A stretch of 64,000 nucleotides of DNA from Sphaerisporangium rubeum (GCF_014207705.1 NZ_JACHIU010000001.1:2658501-2722500); one strand, 5' to 3'; positions 33,539 to 42,586 are shown, counted from the stretch's first letter. Made by a program: numbers and translations. The notes: generated from the sequence alone by a model not told the origin.

Positions 33539-34510
33539 TCAGGACGGCAGAAGGCGGCGTATCTCCGGCCGGACGGCGCCGGCGTAGCGGTCGAGGAGCA
33601 CCTCGGTCAGCTCCGGCGCCGGGCCGAGGGGATCGGCGACGGTTCGCGCTCCCGCCGCGAGGGCTTCCTTGCGGATCCTCTCCGCGAACAACCCCGCCGC
33701 CAGCAGGTACGGCGCGACCACGACACGCCGCGGCGCCACCTGTGCCGGGCCGGGGTTCAGGAGGTCGCGGACGGCGGCCTCGGGGGTGGGGGAGGCGGCC
33801 GAGGCGTAGGCGGGGGTGACCGAGTGCCAGGTGCGGGTGCGGGCCCAGGAGCGTGCGACGCCGGCGACGACCGCGTTGGCGCGTGGGTCGCCTGAGCCGG
33901 CGGACGCGAGCACCACGGCGGTACCGGGGTCGCCGATCGGCACGCCGGCCTCCGCTAGGCGGCGCTCCAGAGCCGTGATCAGCAATGGATGCGGGCCGAG
34001 GGTGGCCCCCCGGTGCAGGCGCAGCCCGGGACGGGAGCGCAGGATCTCGTCGAGGGCCCCCGGGATGTCGACCCGGCTGTGGTAGGCCTCGGTGAGCAGC
34101 AGCGGCACCACCGCGGCCTCGTCCAGGCCGGACAGGGCCTCGGCCAGGGACGGCCGTGAGTGGTCGAGGTACGCCGCGCGCACCTCCAGGCCGGGTCGTG
34201 CGCGCCGCACCCCGTCGAGCAGCGCCTCCACGGTGGCCGCCGCGCGCGGGTCACGCGATCCATGCGCCACGGCGACGAGCGGAGGCGTCCGCCAGGTGAG
34301 CGGCCGTCCGGCGAGGTGCACAGACGTCCGTGGGGCGAACCCGGCGGGGAGCGCCGGGGCCGGCGAGAGGTGCGGCCGTTCCGGGACATGCGGAGCGGCC
34401 GGCCGTACGGGAAGGGGCAGGCGCCGCGGGCCGGCGGGCTGTGGTGGGCCCGCCGGCCCCGCGGCGTCCCCTGGGACGCGAGCTCGAGGGGTCAGAGGTG
34501 GATTCCGCAT
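33539..34510 (-). CDS. Sirohydrochlorin chelatase-like (CbiX/SirB) protein
   Basis: 323 residues. Two CbiX-like halves: first PLVAVAHGSRDPRAAATVEALLDGVRRARPGLEVRAAYLDHSRPSL with VPLLLTEAYHSRVDIP, second VVLASAGSGDPRANAVVAGVARSWARTRTWHSVTPAYASAASP with VVVAPYLLAAGLFAERIRKEAL. The metal-binding His of AHGS and of the AYHSRVDIP motif are present in the first half; the second half has lost the first histidine. In this operon it probably inserts iron into sirohydrochlorin for sulfite reductase. The first 65 residues are Pro/Ala-rich and unusual; the ATG at 34510 overlaps cysH by 19 bp, but a start nearer VHLAGRPL cannot be ruled out. Confidence 0.85.
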   Translation of the reverse strand: MRNPPLTPRARVPGDAAGPAGPPQPAGPRRLPLPVRPAAPHVPERPHLSPAPALPAGFAPRTSVHLAGRPLTWRTPPLVAVAHGSRDPRAAATVEALLDGVRRARPGLEVRAAYLDHSRPSLAEALSGLDEAAVVPLLLTEAYHSRVDIPGALDEILRSRPGLRLHRGATLGPHPLLITALERRLAEAGVPIGDPGTAVVLASAGSGDPRANAVVAGVARSWARTRTWHSVTPAYASAASPTPEAAVRDLLNPGPAQVAPRRVVVAPYLLAAGLFAERIRKEALAAGARTVADPLGPAPELTEVLLDRYAGAVRPEIRRLLPS

Positions 34511-35220
34511 TCGGTCTTGCCGAGGCCCGACCAGCGGCCGCTGCGCGGGTCCTCACCTGGTGCGACGCGGCGGGTGCAGGGGCCGCAGCCGATGGAGGGG
34601 TAACCGTCGTACTGCAGGGGGTTGACGATCACACCGTTGTCGGCCATGTAGTTGTCGACGTCGTCCTGGGTCCACCGCGCGATGGGATTGACCTTGACCA
34701 TCTGCCGCTTGGCGTCCCACTCGACGACCTTGGTGCCGGTCCGGGTCGGCGACTCGTCGCGGCGGATGCCGGAGATCCACGCGAGGTACGGCTCGAGCGC
34801 GCGGTTCAGCGGCTCGACCTTGCGCAGGAAGCAGCACAGGTCGGGGTTGCGGCCGTGCAGCCGGGGCCCGAGCTCGCGGTCCTGCTCCTCCACCGTGCGC
34901 GACGGCCGTACGTTGATCACGTTGACGTCGTACACCTGCTGCACGGCGTCCCGTGTGCCGATCGTCTCGGCGAAGTGGTACCCGGTGTCGATGAACAACA
35001 CGTCGATGCCCGGCCGCACCCGGCTGACCAGGTCGATCAGCAGCGCGTCGGTCATCGAGGAGGTGAGGCACAGGCGGTCGCCGAAGGTCGCGGCGGCCCA
35101 GCGGATGATCTCACGGGCCGGCGCGTCCTCAAGGAAACGGGCCGCCGAGTCCACGATCCCCCGCAGGTCGAGGACGCCGCGCTGATGCTCTAACTGTGAC
35201 TCGATCTCCAAAAGTGTCAT
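34492..35220 (-). CDS. cysH: Assimilatory adenylyl-sulfate (APS/PAPS) reductase
   Basis: 242 residues. Reduces activated sulfate to sulfite using thioredoxin. The nucleotide-binding part reads CLTSSMTDALLIDLVSRVRPGIDVLFIDTGYHFAET and the substrate Arg region WISGIRRDESPTR. Four cysteines of a [4Fe-4S] cluster (CC in LCCFLRKVEPL and CGPC near the end) mark it as the APS-using type common in actinobacteria, and the C-terminal KTECGIHL supplies the catalytic cysteine. It is part of the leftward sulfate-assimilation operon sirA-zinc ribbon-cysH-chelatase. Confidence 0.95.
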   Translation of the reverse strand: MTLLEIESQLEHQRGVLDLRGIVDSAARFLEDAPAREIIRWAAATFGDRLCLTSSMTDALLIDLVSRVRPGIDVLFIDTGYHFAETIGTRDAVQQVYDVNVINVRPSRTVEEQDRELGPRLHGRNPDLCCFLRKVEPLNRALEPYLAWISGIRRDESPTRTGTKVVEWDAKRQMVKVNPIARWTQDDVDNYMADNGVIVNPLQYDGYPSIGCGPCTRRVAPGEDPRSGRWSGLGKTECGIHL

Positions 35221-35298
35221 GACAGGCTCACTTCTCTCCTCGTACGTCAGGCGATGCCGCGATGAGTACAGGTCCTCGGGGCCGGGGTGTCGTGGCGC

Positions 35299-35442
35299 TC
35301 ATGAGCGCGCTCCGATGCCCAGCAGCTTCACGGTGAAAGCACGAGCGCAGGAACGGCAGTACCAGCCGCCGTCCGCGGCGTAGGGCTCAAGGTCCTCTTC
35401 GCCGCAGTACGGGCAGTGGAACGGGACCGCGCGCTCGCTCAC
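35299..35442 (-). CDS. Small zinc-ribbon protein of the sulfate-assimilation operon
   Basis: 47 residues: GTG start at 35442 with GAGGTGACC just upstream, sequence beginning VSERAVPFHCPYCGEEDLEP and ending RAFTVKLLGIGARS. CPYC and CRSC form one zinc-binding ribbon. Similar tiny proteins sit between sulfite reductase and cysH genes in other actinomycetes, so the gene is genuine although short. It may help assemble or regulate the reductases; function is not established. Confidence 0.85.
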   Translation of the reverse strand: MSERAVPFHCPYCGEEDLEPYAADGGWYCRSCARAFTVKLLGIGARS

Positions 35443-35470
35443 GTGGTCACCTCGGCCCCGGTGGCCTGCC

Positions 35471-37153
35471 TCATCGCAGGTCAGCCTCCTCGGCGCGCTG
35501 CACCCAGGCGGCGAAGGTCTCGCCGTCGAGCTTTTGGCCCTGGAAGTTCTTCAGCACGCGCTCGATGTAGTCGGGCAGCTCGTCGGCGGTGGCCTTCAGG
35601 CCGCGGACCTTGCGTCCGAAGCCGGGGGTCGCGCCGAGCGAACCACCGAGATGGATCTGGAAGCCCTCGACCTGCGTGCCGCCGTCGTCGGTGACGAGCT
35701 GGCCCTTGAGGCCGATGTCCGCCACCTGGATGCGCGCGCAGGAGTTGGGGCAGCCGTTGACGTTGATGGTCAGCGGCTCGGTGAAGTCAGGCAGCCGGCG
35801 CTCCAGCTCGTCGACGAGGCCCGCGGCGAGGCCCTTGGTCTCGACGATCGCCAGCTTGCAGTACTCGATGCCGGTGCAGGCCATGGTCTGGCGCCGGAAC
35901 GTGCTCGGCGTGACCCGCAGCCCGGCGGCCTCCAGGTCGGCGACGGTGCCCTCGACCTCGCCGGGGGCGATGTCCAGGATGACCATCTTCTGCTCGACGG
36001 TGGTGCGCACCCGGCCGGAGCCGTGCCGCTCGGCGATGTCGGCGATGCGGTGGAGCGTGTCGCCGTCCACGCGGCCCACCGTGGGGGCGAAGCCGACGTA
36101 GAAGTTGCCGTCCTTCTGCGGGTGGACGCCGACGTGGTCGCGCCGTCCGCCGCGCGGCGCCTCAGGCGCGGGACCGTCCTGCAGGGTGTACCCGAGGTAC
36201 TCCTTCTCCAGGATCTCGCGGAACCGCTCGGGTCCCCAGTCGTTGACCAGGAACTTGATGCGGGCCCGGTGCCGCAGCCGCCGGTAGCCGTAGTCGCGGA
36301 AGACGCCGGCCACCCCGGCCCAGACCTCGTGCACCTGGTCGGGACGGACGAACGTGCCGAGCCGCTTGCCGATCATCGGGTTGGTGGACAGGCCGCCGCC
36401 GACCCACAGGTCGTAGCCCGCCTCACCCTGGTCGTCGACGACGCCGACGAACGCGACGTCGTTGATCTCGTGCACGGTGCAGTGCGCCGGGCAGCCGCTC
36501 ATCGCCGACTTGAACTTGCGCGGCAGGTTGGAGAACGCCTTGTCGCCGATGTACTTGGCGACGGTCTCCTCGATCTGCGGGGTCGCGTCGATGACCTCAC
36601 CGGCGTCGATGCCGGCCAGGGGGCACCCCAGCATGACGCGCGGGGTGTCGCCGCACGCCTCGGTGGTGGACAGCCCGACCGCCTCCAGCGCCTCCCAGAT
36701 CGCGGGAACCGACTCGATCTCCACCCAGTGGAGCTGGATGTTCTGCCGGTCGGTGACGTCGGCCGTGCCGCGTGCGTAGCGGTTGGCGATGTCGGCGATG
36801 GTGCGAAGCTGCTCCAGGCTCAGCTGTCCGCCGTCGATGCGGACCCGCAGCATGAAGTAGCGGTCGTCGAGCTCCTCGGGCTCCAGGATGGCCGTCTTGC
36901 CGCCGTCGATGCCGGGCCGGCGCTGCGTGTACAGCCCGAACCAGCGGAAACGGCCGCGCAGGTCGGCCGGGTCGATGGAGTCGAACCCCGCCTTCGAGTA
37001 GACGTCGATGATCCGCTGACGGACGTTGAGCCCGTCATCGTTCTTCTTGTTCTCCTCGTTCTTGTTCAGCGGCTCGCGGTACCCGAGAGCCCACTGACCC
37101 TCACCGCGCGGGCGCTTGTGGTGACGGTTGGCGGGCCGGGGCGGGCTGGTCAT
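35471..37153 (-). CDS. sirA: Ferredoxin-dependent sulfite reductase (nitrite/sulfite reductase family)
   Basis: 560 residues, standard for the actinobacterial enzyme. It reduces sulfite to sulfide by six electrons at a sirohaem-[4Fe-4S] centre. Two nitrite/sulfite-reductase repeats are visible; the cluster cysteines lie in ACTGIEYCKLA and NGCPNSCARIQ, and the Tyr-Cys pair of the SirA type is present in TGIEYC. Sirohaem-binding Arg/Lys residues are in TADVTDRQNIQLHWV and FKSAMSGCPAHC. ATG 37153 follows AAAGGA. It heads the operon and is preceded by the attenuator at 37247-37436. The neighbourhood (cysH) favours sulfite over nitrite as substrate. Confidence 0.95.
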   Translation of the reverse strand: MTSPPRPANRHHKRPRGEGQWALGYREPLNKNEENKKNDDGLNVRQRIIDVYSKAGFDSIDPADLRGRFRWFGLYTQRRPGIDGGKTAILEPEELDDRYFMLRVRIDGGQLSLEQLRTIADIANRYARGTADVTDRQNIQLHWVEIESVPAIWEALEAVGLSTTEACGDTPRVMLGCPLAGIDAGEVIDATPQIEETVAKYIGDKAFSNLPRKFKSAMSGCPAHCTVHEINDVAFVGVVDDQGEAGYDLWVGGGLSTNPMIGKRLGTFVRPDQVHEVWAGVAGVFRDYGYRRLRHRARIKFLVNDWGPERFREILEKEYLGYTLQDGPAPEAPRGGRRDHVGVHPQKDGNFYVGFAPTVGRVDGDTLHRIADIAERHGSGRVRTTVEQKMVILDIAPGEVEGTVADLEAAGLRVTPSTFRRQTMACTGIEYCKLAIVETKGLAAGLVDELERRLPDFTEPLTINVNGCPNSCARIQVADIGLKGQLVTDDGGTQVEGFQIHLGGSLGATPGFGRKVRGLKATADELPDYIERVLKNFQGQKLDGETFAAWVQRAEEADLR

Positions 37154-37246
37154 GAGGCGTCCTTTGCCGGGTTGGCCGGGGGTGGTCAGGTGGCATGGAC
37201 GCGCGGGCAGAAGCCGTCCCGACTCGCCGATGAGTGCGGTGGCATG

Positions 37247-37327
37247 AAAAAACGCCCGTGGCGCGCCCTTGCCGCCAGGAGTGGAACCTGGCCGGGGTCA
37301 GGGGGCGACGATCAAATCAACGGGCGT
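37247..37327 (-). terminator. Attenuator terminator in the sirA leader
   Basis: In the leader RNA the segment GACGCCCGT, which includes the last codons of the leader peptide, pairs with ACGGGCGT directly followed by six U. Inner stems TCGCCC/GGGCG and GCCAGG/CCTGGC make a continuous rod. The 5' arm begins right after the two cysteine codons, so a ribosome stalled there would cover it and prevent termination. Confidence 0.8.
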
Positions 37328-37400
37328 CACAACAGATGGCACTGCGGACACGCAGGAAGTCGACGTGGCGTCGCACGACGAGAAGCGGGTCCGCTGGCAT
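37317..37400 (-). CDS. Cysteine-containing leader peptide of the sirA operon
   Basis: 27 residues: MPADPLLVVRRHVDFLRVRS followed by AICCDAR. It has the RRHVDxLRxxSAxC pattern of actinobacterial sulfur-operon leader peptides, with two adjacent Cys codons (TGT TGT) four codons before the stop. No separate ribosome site; the -10 box at 37408-37413 is 7 nt before the ATG, so the mRNA is probably leaderless. Stalling at the Cys codons when charged tRNA-Cys is short would stop the terminator at 37247-37327 from forming and let RNA polymerase reach sirA. Confidence 0.82.
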   Translation of the reverse strand: MPADPLLVVRRHVDFLRVRSAICCDAR

Positions 37401-37407
37401 GTCCTAA

Positions 37408-37436
37408 ACGATACCCTCCCCGTGCTGGATGTCCAA
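37408..37436 (-). promoter_or_regulatory. Promoter of the sirA leader
   Basis: On the minus strand, TTGGAC (37436-37431) and TATCGT (37413-37408) are separated by exactly 17 bp, and the leader ATG follows 7 nt after the -10 box. Confidence 0.7.
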
Positions 37437-37491
37437 TATCCGGTCCACAGTTTGGGACGCCGGTCCCACGCGGACCCGGTTCAGCCGCCGT

Positions 37492-37617
37492 TCAGCCCTG
37501 GCGGGGCCAGACCACCGGCGGCTCGGCGGGCTCGCTCGGCGGCCGGTGCTGGCAGCAGCACCACGAACCGCCGCGGCACTCGGTGTGCCGACGTTCCCTG
37601 CATTTCTCACAGATCAC
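37492..37617 (-). CDS. Possible small cysteine-rich protein
   Basis: 41 residues from GTG 37617: MICEKCRERRHTECRGGSWC, then CCQHRPP and a Pro-rich end. CEKC, a lone C and a CCC run could bind zinc or iron-sulfur. GGAAGG lies only 1 nt before the GTG, closer than normal. It is upstream of the sulfite-reductase leader on the same strand. A second polycysteine sensor ORF is an alternative reading. Coding status is uncertain because it rests on the cysteine pattern alone. Confidence 0.45.
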   Translation of the reverse strand: MICEKCRERRHTECRGGSWCCCQHRPPSEPAEPPVVWPRQG

Positions 37618-37802
37618 CCTTCCATTGTGCCCGCATACCGTCCTACCTGCGGTGATTCGTCGGCTGGCCGCGTCGGCGCGGTGCCAGGGACGGCTACTAT
37701 GGGGGGCTGTGGCCGCCTCGCCGGATAGCGAGGCCGTCCTTCGGGTAGTCGGCGGTAGTCGGCGCGAACGCGATCGTTACACGGCGGGCTCGTGGTGAGG
37801 CC

Positions 37803-38804
37803 ATGTTGCGAATACCTTTGGATGCCATGACGTCCACCGACGCGTCGGCCAGGACCAGGCGGGCCCTTCGGTGGAGGTCCATGGTCAGGTCCCGCGCAGC
37901 CGCGGTCCGCGATTCACGTCCGGTGCGCGCGGCCGGCGACTCCCGGCTGTGGGCCCTGGTGAAGGCCACCTCGATCGCCGGGTTCAACTTCCGCGTCACC
38001 GGCCTCGCCGGCGAGGCGGCGTTCTTCGCGCTGCTGTCGCTCCCGCCGTTCGTGCTCGGCATCATCGGCCTGCTCGGCAACCTCACCTCCGTGATCGGCG
38101 AGGCGACCGTCGCCGAGAGCAGGGCCTGGCTGCTCAGCCAGTCGCGGCTGCTGTTCACCGACAACGCCGTCGACCGCGTGGTGCGGCCCCTGGTGGACGA
38201 CATACTCAAAGGCGGCCAGGTCTCGCTGATCTCGGTCGGCTTCCTGCTCGCTCTGTGGTCGGGCTCACGTGCCCTGTTCGTCTACGTGGACGTCATCTCC
38301 GTCGCGTACGGCCTCGGCGAGGCCAGGGGGATCATCCGCACCCGCATCCTGTCGTTCGGCCTGTACATCGCGGCGCTGCTCATCGCGCTCGTCGTCATCC
38401 CGGTGCTGGTGATCGGGCCGACGCTGCTCGCCGAGACCTTCCCCCGCTACGGGGGCCTGGTAGGGGTGCTCTACTGGCCGGTGGTCGTCCTAGGCTCGAT
38501 CCTGGTGCTGACCCTGCTGTACCACGTGAGCGTGCCGGTGCGCACCCGCTGGTGGCGCGAGCTGCCCGGCGCGCTGCTGGCGCTGGTCATCTGGATCCCG
38601 TGCGCCGCCGTGCTGCGGGCCGTGCTCGCCGCGTGGTTCACGCCGCTGTCCATCTACGGCTCGCTCGCCGCGCCGATCGCGGTGCTGCTGTGGCTGTACA
38701 TCACGGCGCTCGCGGTGCTCATCGGCGCCACGCTCAACGCCGAGGTCGACCGCCTCTGGCCCGCGGGGCGGACCGGAGGGAACGAGGGCTCGGCTATCGT
38801 TTAG
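37803..38804 (+). CDS. YihY/virulence factor BrkB family membrane protein
   Basis: 333 residues. A basic soluble N-terminus of about 50 residues precedes six predicted membrane segments. The YihY core is recognisable in FNFRVTGLAGEAAFFALLSLPPFVLGIIGLLG, in GFLLALWSGSRALFVYVDVISVAYG and in PGALLALVIWIPCAAVLRAVLAAWFTPLSIYGSLAAPIAVLLWLYITALAVLIGATLNAEVDR. The family may transport small molecules but has no agreed function (it is not an RNase BN). ATG 37803 has GTGAGG upstream; a later ATG at 37827 is possible. Its 3' end contains the probable promoter of the following ZTP riboswitch. Confidence 0.9.
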   Translation: MLRIPLDAMTSTDASARTRRALRWRSMVRSRAAAVRDSRPVRAAGDSRLWALVKATSIAGFNFRVTGLAGEAAFFALLSLPPFVLGIIGLLGNLTSVIGEATVAESRAWLLSQSRLLFTDNAVDRVVRPLVDDILKGGQVSLISVGFLLALWSGSRALFVYVDVISVAYGLGEARGIIRTRILSFGLYIAALLIALVVIPVLVIGPTLLAETFPRYGGLVGVLYWPVVVLGSILVLTLLYHVSVPVRTRWWRELPGALLALVIWIPCAAVLRAVLAAWFTPLSIYGSLAAPIAVLLWLYITALAVLIGATLNAEVDRLWPAGRTGGNEGSAIV

Positions 38805-38874
38805 GGATACGTGACTGGCGCGTGCGGGTGGGTCACCACCGGGGAGCGAACAGCGGAGGCCGGGCGCCTGGGTC
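38804..38874 (+). ncRNA. ZTP (pfl) riboswitch before glyA
   Basis: The conserved pieces are all present: CGTGACTGGCGC, then GGTCACCACCGGGGAGCG, then GCCGGGCGCCTGGGTC forming the ligand-contacting stem. ZTP riboswitches sense the purine-stress alarmone ZTP/ZMP and switch on one-carbon and purine genes; glyA is a typical target. A TATCGT -10 element at 38795-38800 would start the RNA just before the aptamer. Confidence 0.95.
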
Positions 38875-38923
38875 TTCGCGAGAGCCGACGCAAGTCTTCG
38901 CGAGCCATCGAAGGAGCTGGGCC

Positions 38924-40186
<1,263 letters not shown>

Positions 40187-40198
40187 CCGGCGCACGTC

Positions 40199-40230
40199 AC
40201 GAACGCGGGGCCGCACGGTCCCGCGTTCGT
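40199..40230 (+). terminator. glyA terminator
   Basis: ACGAACGCGGGgCC and GGtCCCGCGTTCGT pair around a 4-nt loop, 13 bp beyond the glyA stop. Confidence 0.85.
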
Positions 40231-40312
40231 CATGTACGGAGCAGGGCCGCGTCCGCATGGAGGGGTGCGGCGCGACGGCGACACGCCTGGAAGAAATTCG
40301 CTTGCGCGGGGT

Positions 40313-40346
40313 GCGCGAGCGCGCGGTATGGTGAGCGCGCTCGCGC
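40313..40346. promoter_or_regulatory. Inverted repeat embracing the rsgA -10 element
   Basis: GCGCGAGCGCGC (40313-40324) and GCGCGCTCGCGC (40335-40346) are perfect arms with the probable -10 TATGGT (40327-40332) in between; a TTGCGC at 40302 could be the -35. A bound dimer here would cover the promoter. Confidence 0.5.
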
Positions 40347-40387
40347 CGCACACAGGCGGCCACGGGAAGACAGGAGGTGAGGACGCC

Positions 40388-40450
40388 ATGCGGGTCTTTC
40401 TGCTGACCATGCCCAAGTCCTGTTCCTCCTGGGTGCCCTCGAAGCGCTGA
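40388..40450 (+). CDS. Putative 20-residue leader peptide upstream of rsgA
   Basis: MRVFLLTMPKSCSSWVPSKR, preceded by a near-ideal AGGAGGTGAGG ribosome site with 5 nt spacing. The WVPSKR codons contain GGGTGCCC, which can pair with GGGCACCC just after the stop, while that same segment can instead pair with GGGTGCC at the rsgA ribosome site. The arrangement is that of a translational attenuator like those of erm leader peptides. No family match can be claimed. Confidence 0.6.
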   Translation: MRVFLLTMPKSCSSWVPSKR

Positions 40451-40482
40451 CCGCCGCGGGCACCCGTTCCCGAAAGGGTGCC
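40431..40482 (+). promoter_or_regulatory. Mutually exclusive hairpins controlling rsgA
   Basis: Segment 1 GGGTGCCC (40431-40438), segment 2 GGGCACCC (40458-40465), segment 3 GGGTGCC (40476-40482). 1:2 and 2:3 cannot coexist. 2:3 buries the AAAGGG ribosome site of rsgA; ribosome position on the leader peptide would choose between them. Confidence 0.55.
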
Positions 40483-40486
40483 TGTA

Positions 40487-41587
40487 GTGACCACAACCGG
40501 TCATGAGCTTTCTCTTCTCGGCTGGCGTGACTCTCTCGCCGCCGATCTTCCGGGTGGTACCGTCCCCGCCCGGGTGGCCCGCGTCGACCGCGGCGCCGCC
40601 GAGGTCATCGCCGCGGACGGCGACCACCACGCGCCGTACTCGGCGAGGCTGCGCCGCGCCGCGGCCGAGGACCCCGTGGCCCTGCCGTGCGTCGGCGACT
40701 GGGCCGCGATCTCGTGGCTGCCGGAGGGCCGCTACGAGCTGCGCCAGATCCTGCCGCGCCGTACCGCGCTGGTGCGCGGCGGCGTCAGCAGGGACTCGCG
40801 TGGCGGCCTGTCCGGGGACTCCCAGGGGCAGGTGCTCGCGGCCAACGTCGACATCGTGTTCGTCGCCGAGCCCGCCATGCACGGCGACGACTTCGCCGAC
40901 CTCGGCCGCATCGAGCGGCTGCTCGCCCTCGCCTGGGAGAGCGGCGCGCGGCCCGTCGTGGTGATCACCAAGGCCGACCTGCTCGGTGAGCACCTGCCGG
41001 GTCTGCTGGACGACGTCGCCGCCGCGGCGCCGGGGGTGGACCTGCACGCGGTGTCCGCTCTCGACGGCGAGGGGGTGGAGGAGGTGCGCGCGCACCTGTC
41101 CGGCGACGCCACGGCGGTGATCCTCGGGCCGTCCGGCGCCGGCAAGTCCACCCTGGTCAACGCGCTCGCCGGCGCGGAGGTCATGGAGACCCAGCAGGTG
41201 CGCGCCGTGGACGGCCGCGGCCGGCACACCACCGTGCACCGCGAGCTGGTCCCGCTGTCCGGCGGCGGTCTCGTCATCGACACCCCCGGCATCCGCCGCG
41301 TCGGCATGTACGAGATGAGCCAAGGCGTCGACATGGTCTTCAGCGACATCGAGGAGCTGTCGGAGCACTGCCGGTTCGCCGACTGCGCGCACGAGACCGA
41401 GCCCGGTTGCGCCGTCCTCGCCGCCGTGGAGGAAGGCGAGCTCCCCGAGCGCCGCCTGGCGAGCTGGCGCAAGCTCCAGCGGGAGGCCGCCTGGATGGCC
41501 CGCCGCGGCGACGCGCGCCTGCGCGCCGAGGAGACCCGCAAGTGGAAGATCATCCACAAGTCGGTCCGCGGCAGGTCCCGGCCCTGA
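40487..41587 (+). CDS. rsgA: Ribosome small-subunit GTPase RsgA
   Basis: 366 residues from GTG 40487 (AAAGGG 8 nt upstream; another GTG lies three codons earlier). A late 30S assembly GTPase. Order is OB-fold, circularly permuted GTPase, zinc knuckle: the G4-like TKADL comes before G1 GPSGAGKSTLVNALAG, then DGRGRHTTVHRELVPL and DTPG, and finally CRFADCAHETEPGCAV with its Cys-His zinc ligands. The N-terminus is ELSLLGWRDSLAADLPGGTVPARVARVDRG. The upstream leader peptide and alternating hairpins suggest its translation responds to ribosome stalling, which would be sensible for a ribosome maturation factor. Confidence 0.94.
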   Translation: MTTTGHELSLLGWRDSLAADLPGGTVPARVARVDRGAAEVIAADGDHHAPYSARLRRAAAEDPVALPCVGDWAAISWLPEGRYELRQILPRRTALVRGGVSRDSRGGLSGDSQGQVLAANVDIVFVAEPAMHGDDFADLGRIERLLALAWESGARPVVVITKADLLGEHLPGLLDDVAAAAPGVDLHAVSALDGEGVEEVRAHLSGDATAVILGPSGAGKSTLVNALAGAEVMETQQVRAVDGRGRHTTVHRELVPLSGGGLVIDTPGIRRVGMYEMSQGVDMVFSDIEELSEHCRFADCAHETEPGCAVLAAVEEGELPERRLASWRKLQREAAWMARRGDARLRAEETRKWKIIHKSVRGRSRP

Positions 41588-41664
41588 CGGCGGCCTCATG
41601 GCGGACCACGCCGGTTGTCCCGCGACGCGGCCCGGCGCTCGGTCTTACGGCGGCCTCATGGCGG
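41587..41664. repeat. 60-bp spaced direct repeat after rsgA
   Basis: ACGGCGGCCTCATGGCGG occurs identically at 41587-41604 and 41647-41664. The first copy touches the rsgA stop codon. More CATGG(C/G)-type words continue to 41710. No gene is placed in 41588-41741. Confidence 0.8.
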
Positions 41665-41741
41665 CGGGGTACGGCCCCGTCGCCATGGGCCGCCATGAGC
41701 CGCCATGGGGTGAGCGATGTGGGGACGGGTACGGGAACGGT

Positions 41742-42416
41742 ATGGGCATCGGCCGCAGGGTTTCGCTGCCGTTCGCGGGACGCGCGGAGGCGGGGGAGAT
41801 GCTGGCCGAGATGCTCGTCGACGCCGGCCTCGCCGACCCGGTGGTGCTGGCACTGCCGAGAGGCGGGGTGGCGGTGGCCGCGCCGGTGGCGGCGCGGCTG
41901 TGCGCGCCACTGGAGGTCCTGGTGACCCGCAAGATCGGCCACCCCTTGCAGCCGGAACTCGGGCTCGGCGCGGTCGCCGAAGGCGGGGAGCCGGTGTTCG
42001 ACGCGGCGCTGCTGGCACGGCTGCGGATGAGGCCGGAGGATCTGACGCCGGTCGTCGAGCGCGAACGGCGAGAGCTCGCGCGGCGGGTCACGGCCTACCG
42101 CGGTGACCGGACGCCGCCGGTGCTGACCGGCCGCGATGTGGTGATCGTGGACGACGGCCTGGCCACCGGCGGTACGGCGCGCGCGGCGCTGCGCGCGGTG
42201 CGGAAGGTGCGGCCGCGCCGGCTCGTGCTGGCGGTGCCGGTCGGGTCGCCCCAGACGGTCACGGCGCTGCGCGACGAGGCCGACGAGGTGGTCATCCTGG
42301 CCGCGCCGCCTGGTTTCCACGCGGTCGGCCAGTGGTACAGAGACTTCGAGCAGCTCACCGACGAAGACGTCCTCCGCCTTCTGCGGCGGAGGACGGACGG
42401 CGGTTCGGCCGTGTGA
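41742..42416 (+). CDS. Phosphoribosyltransferase-family protein
   Basis: 224 residues from ATG 41742. The PRPP-binding loop is clear: RDVVIVDDGLATGGTARAALRAVR. Upstream PDPVVLALPRGGVAVAAPVAARLCAPLEVLVTRKIGHPLQPELGLGAVAEGG is the usual N-terminal half of the actinobacterial PRTase-like proteins often found with erythromycin-esterase or dienelactone-hydrolase domains; here it stands alone. Substrate is unknown. The reading frame is open upstream to 41598, but that part consists of repeat-derived sequence and lacks a better start. No strong ribosome site is evident, so the start could move slightly. Confidence 0.85.
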   Translation: MGIGRRVSLPFAGRAEAGEMLAEMLVDAGLADPVVLALPRGGVAVAAPVAARLCAPLEVLVTRKIGHPLQPELGLGAVAEGGEPVFDAALLARLRMRPEDLTPVVERERRELARRVTAYRGDRTPPVLTGRDVVIVDDGLATGGTARAALRAVRKVRPRRLVLAVPVGSPQTVTALRDEADEVVILAAPPGFHAVGQWYRDFEQLTDEDVLRLLRRRTDGGSAV

Positions 42417-42472
42417 GGGACTGGTTCGCTCGCGTGGAGGGGTTCGTGCCGCGCGAGGTCAGGGGTTCTTGA

Positions 42473-42496
42473 CGGGTGCCTGCGGGGAGGCACCCG
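42473..42496. terminator. Terminator between convergent PRTase and whiB genes
   Basis: CGGGTGCCT and AGGCACCCG form a perfect 9-bp stem with a 6-nt loop. A second inverted repeat, GATCATGCGGC (42500) with GCCGCATGATC (42545), lies beside it and may serve the leftward whiB gene. Confidence 0.75.
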
Positions 42497-42586
42497 CACG
42501 ATCATGCGGCAATTTCGACCCTGGAGGCGTACAGGAGCGGAGAAGCCGCATGATCATGCTGGCAAACGCATGCCGGTGGAGGTTGG

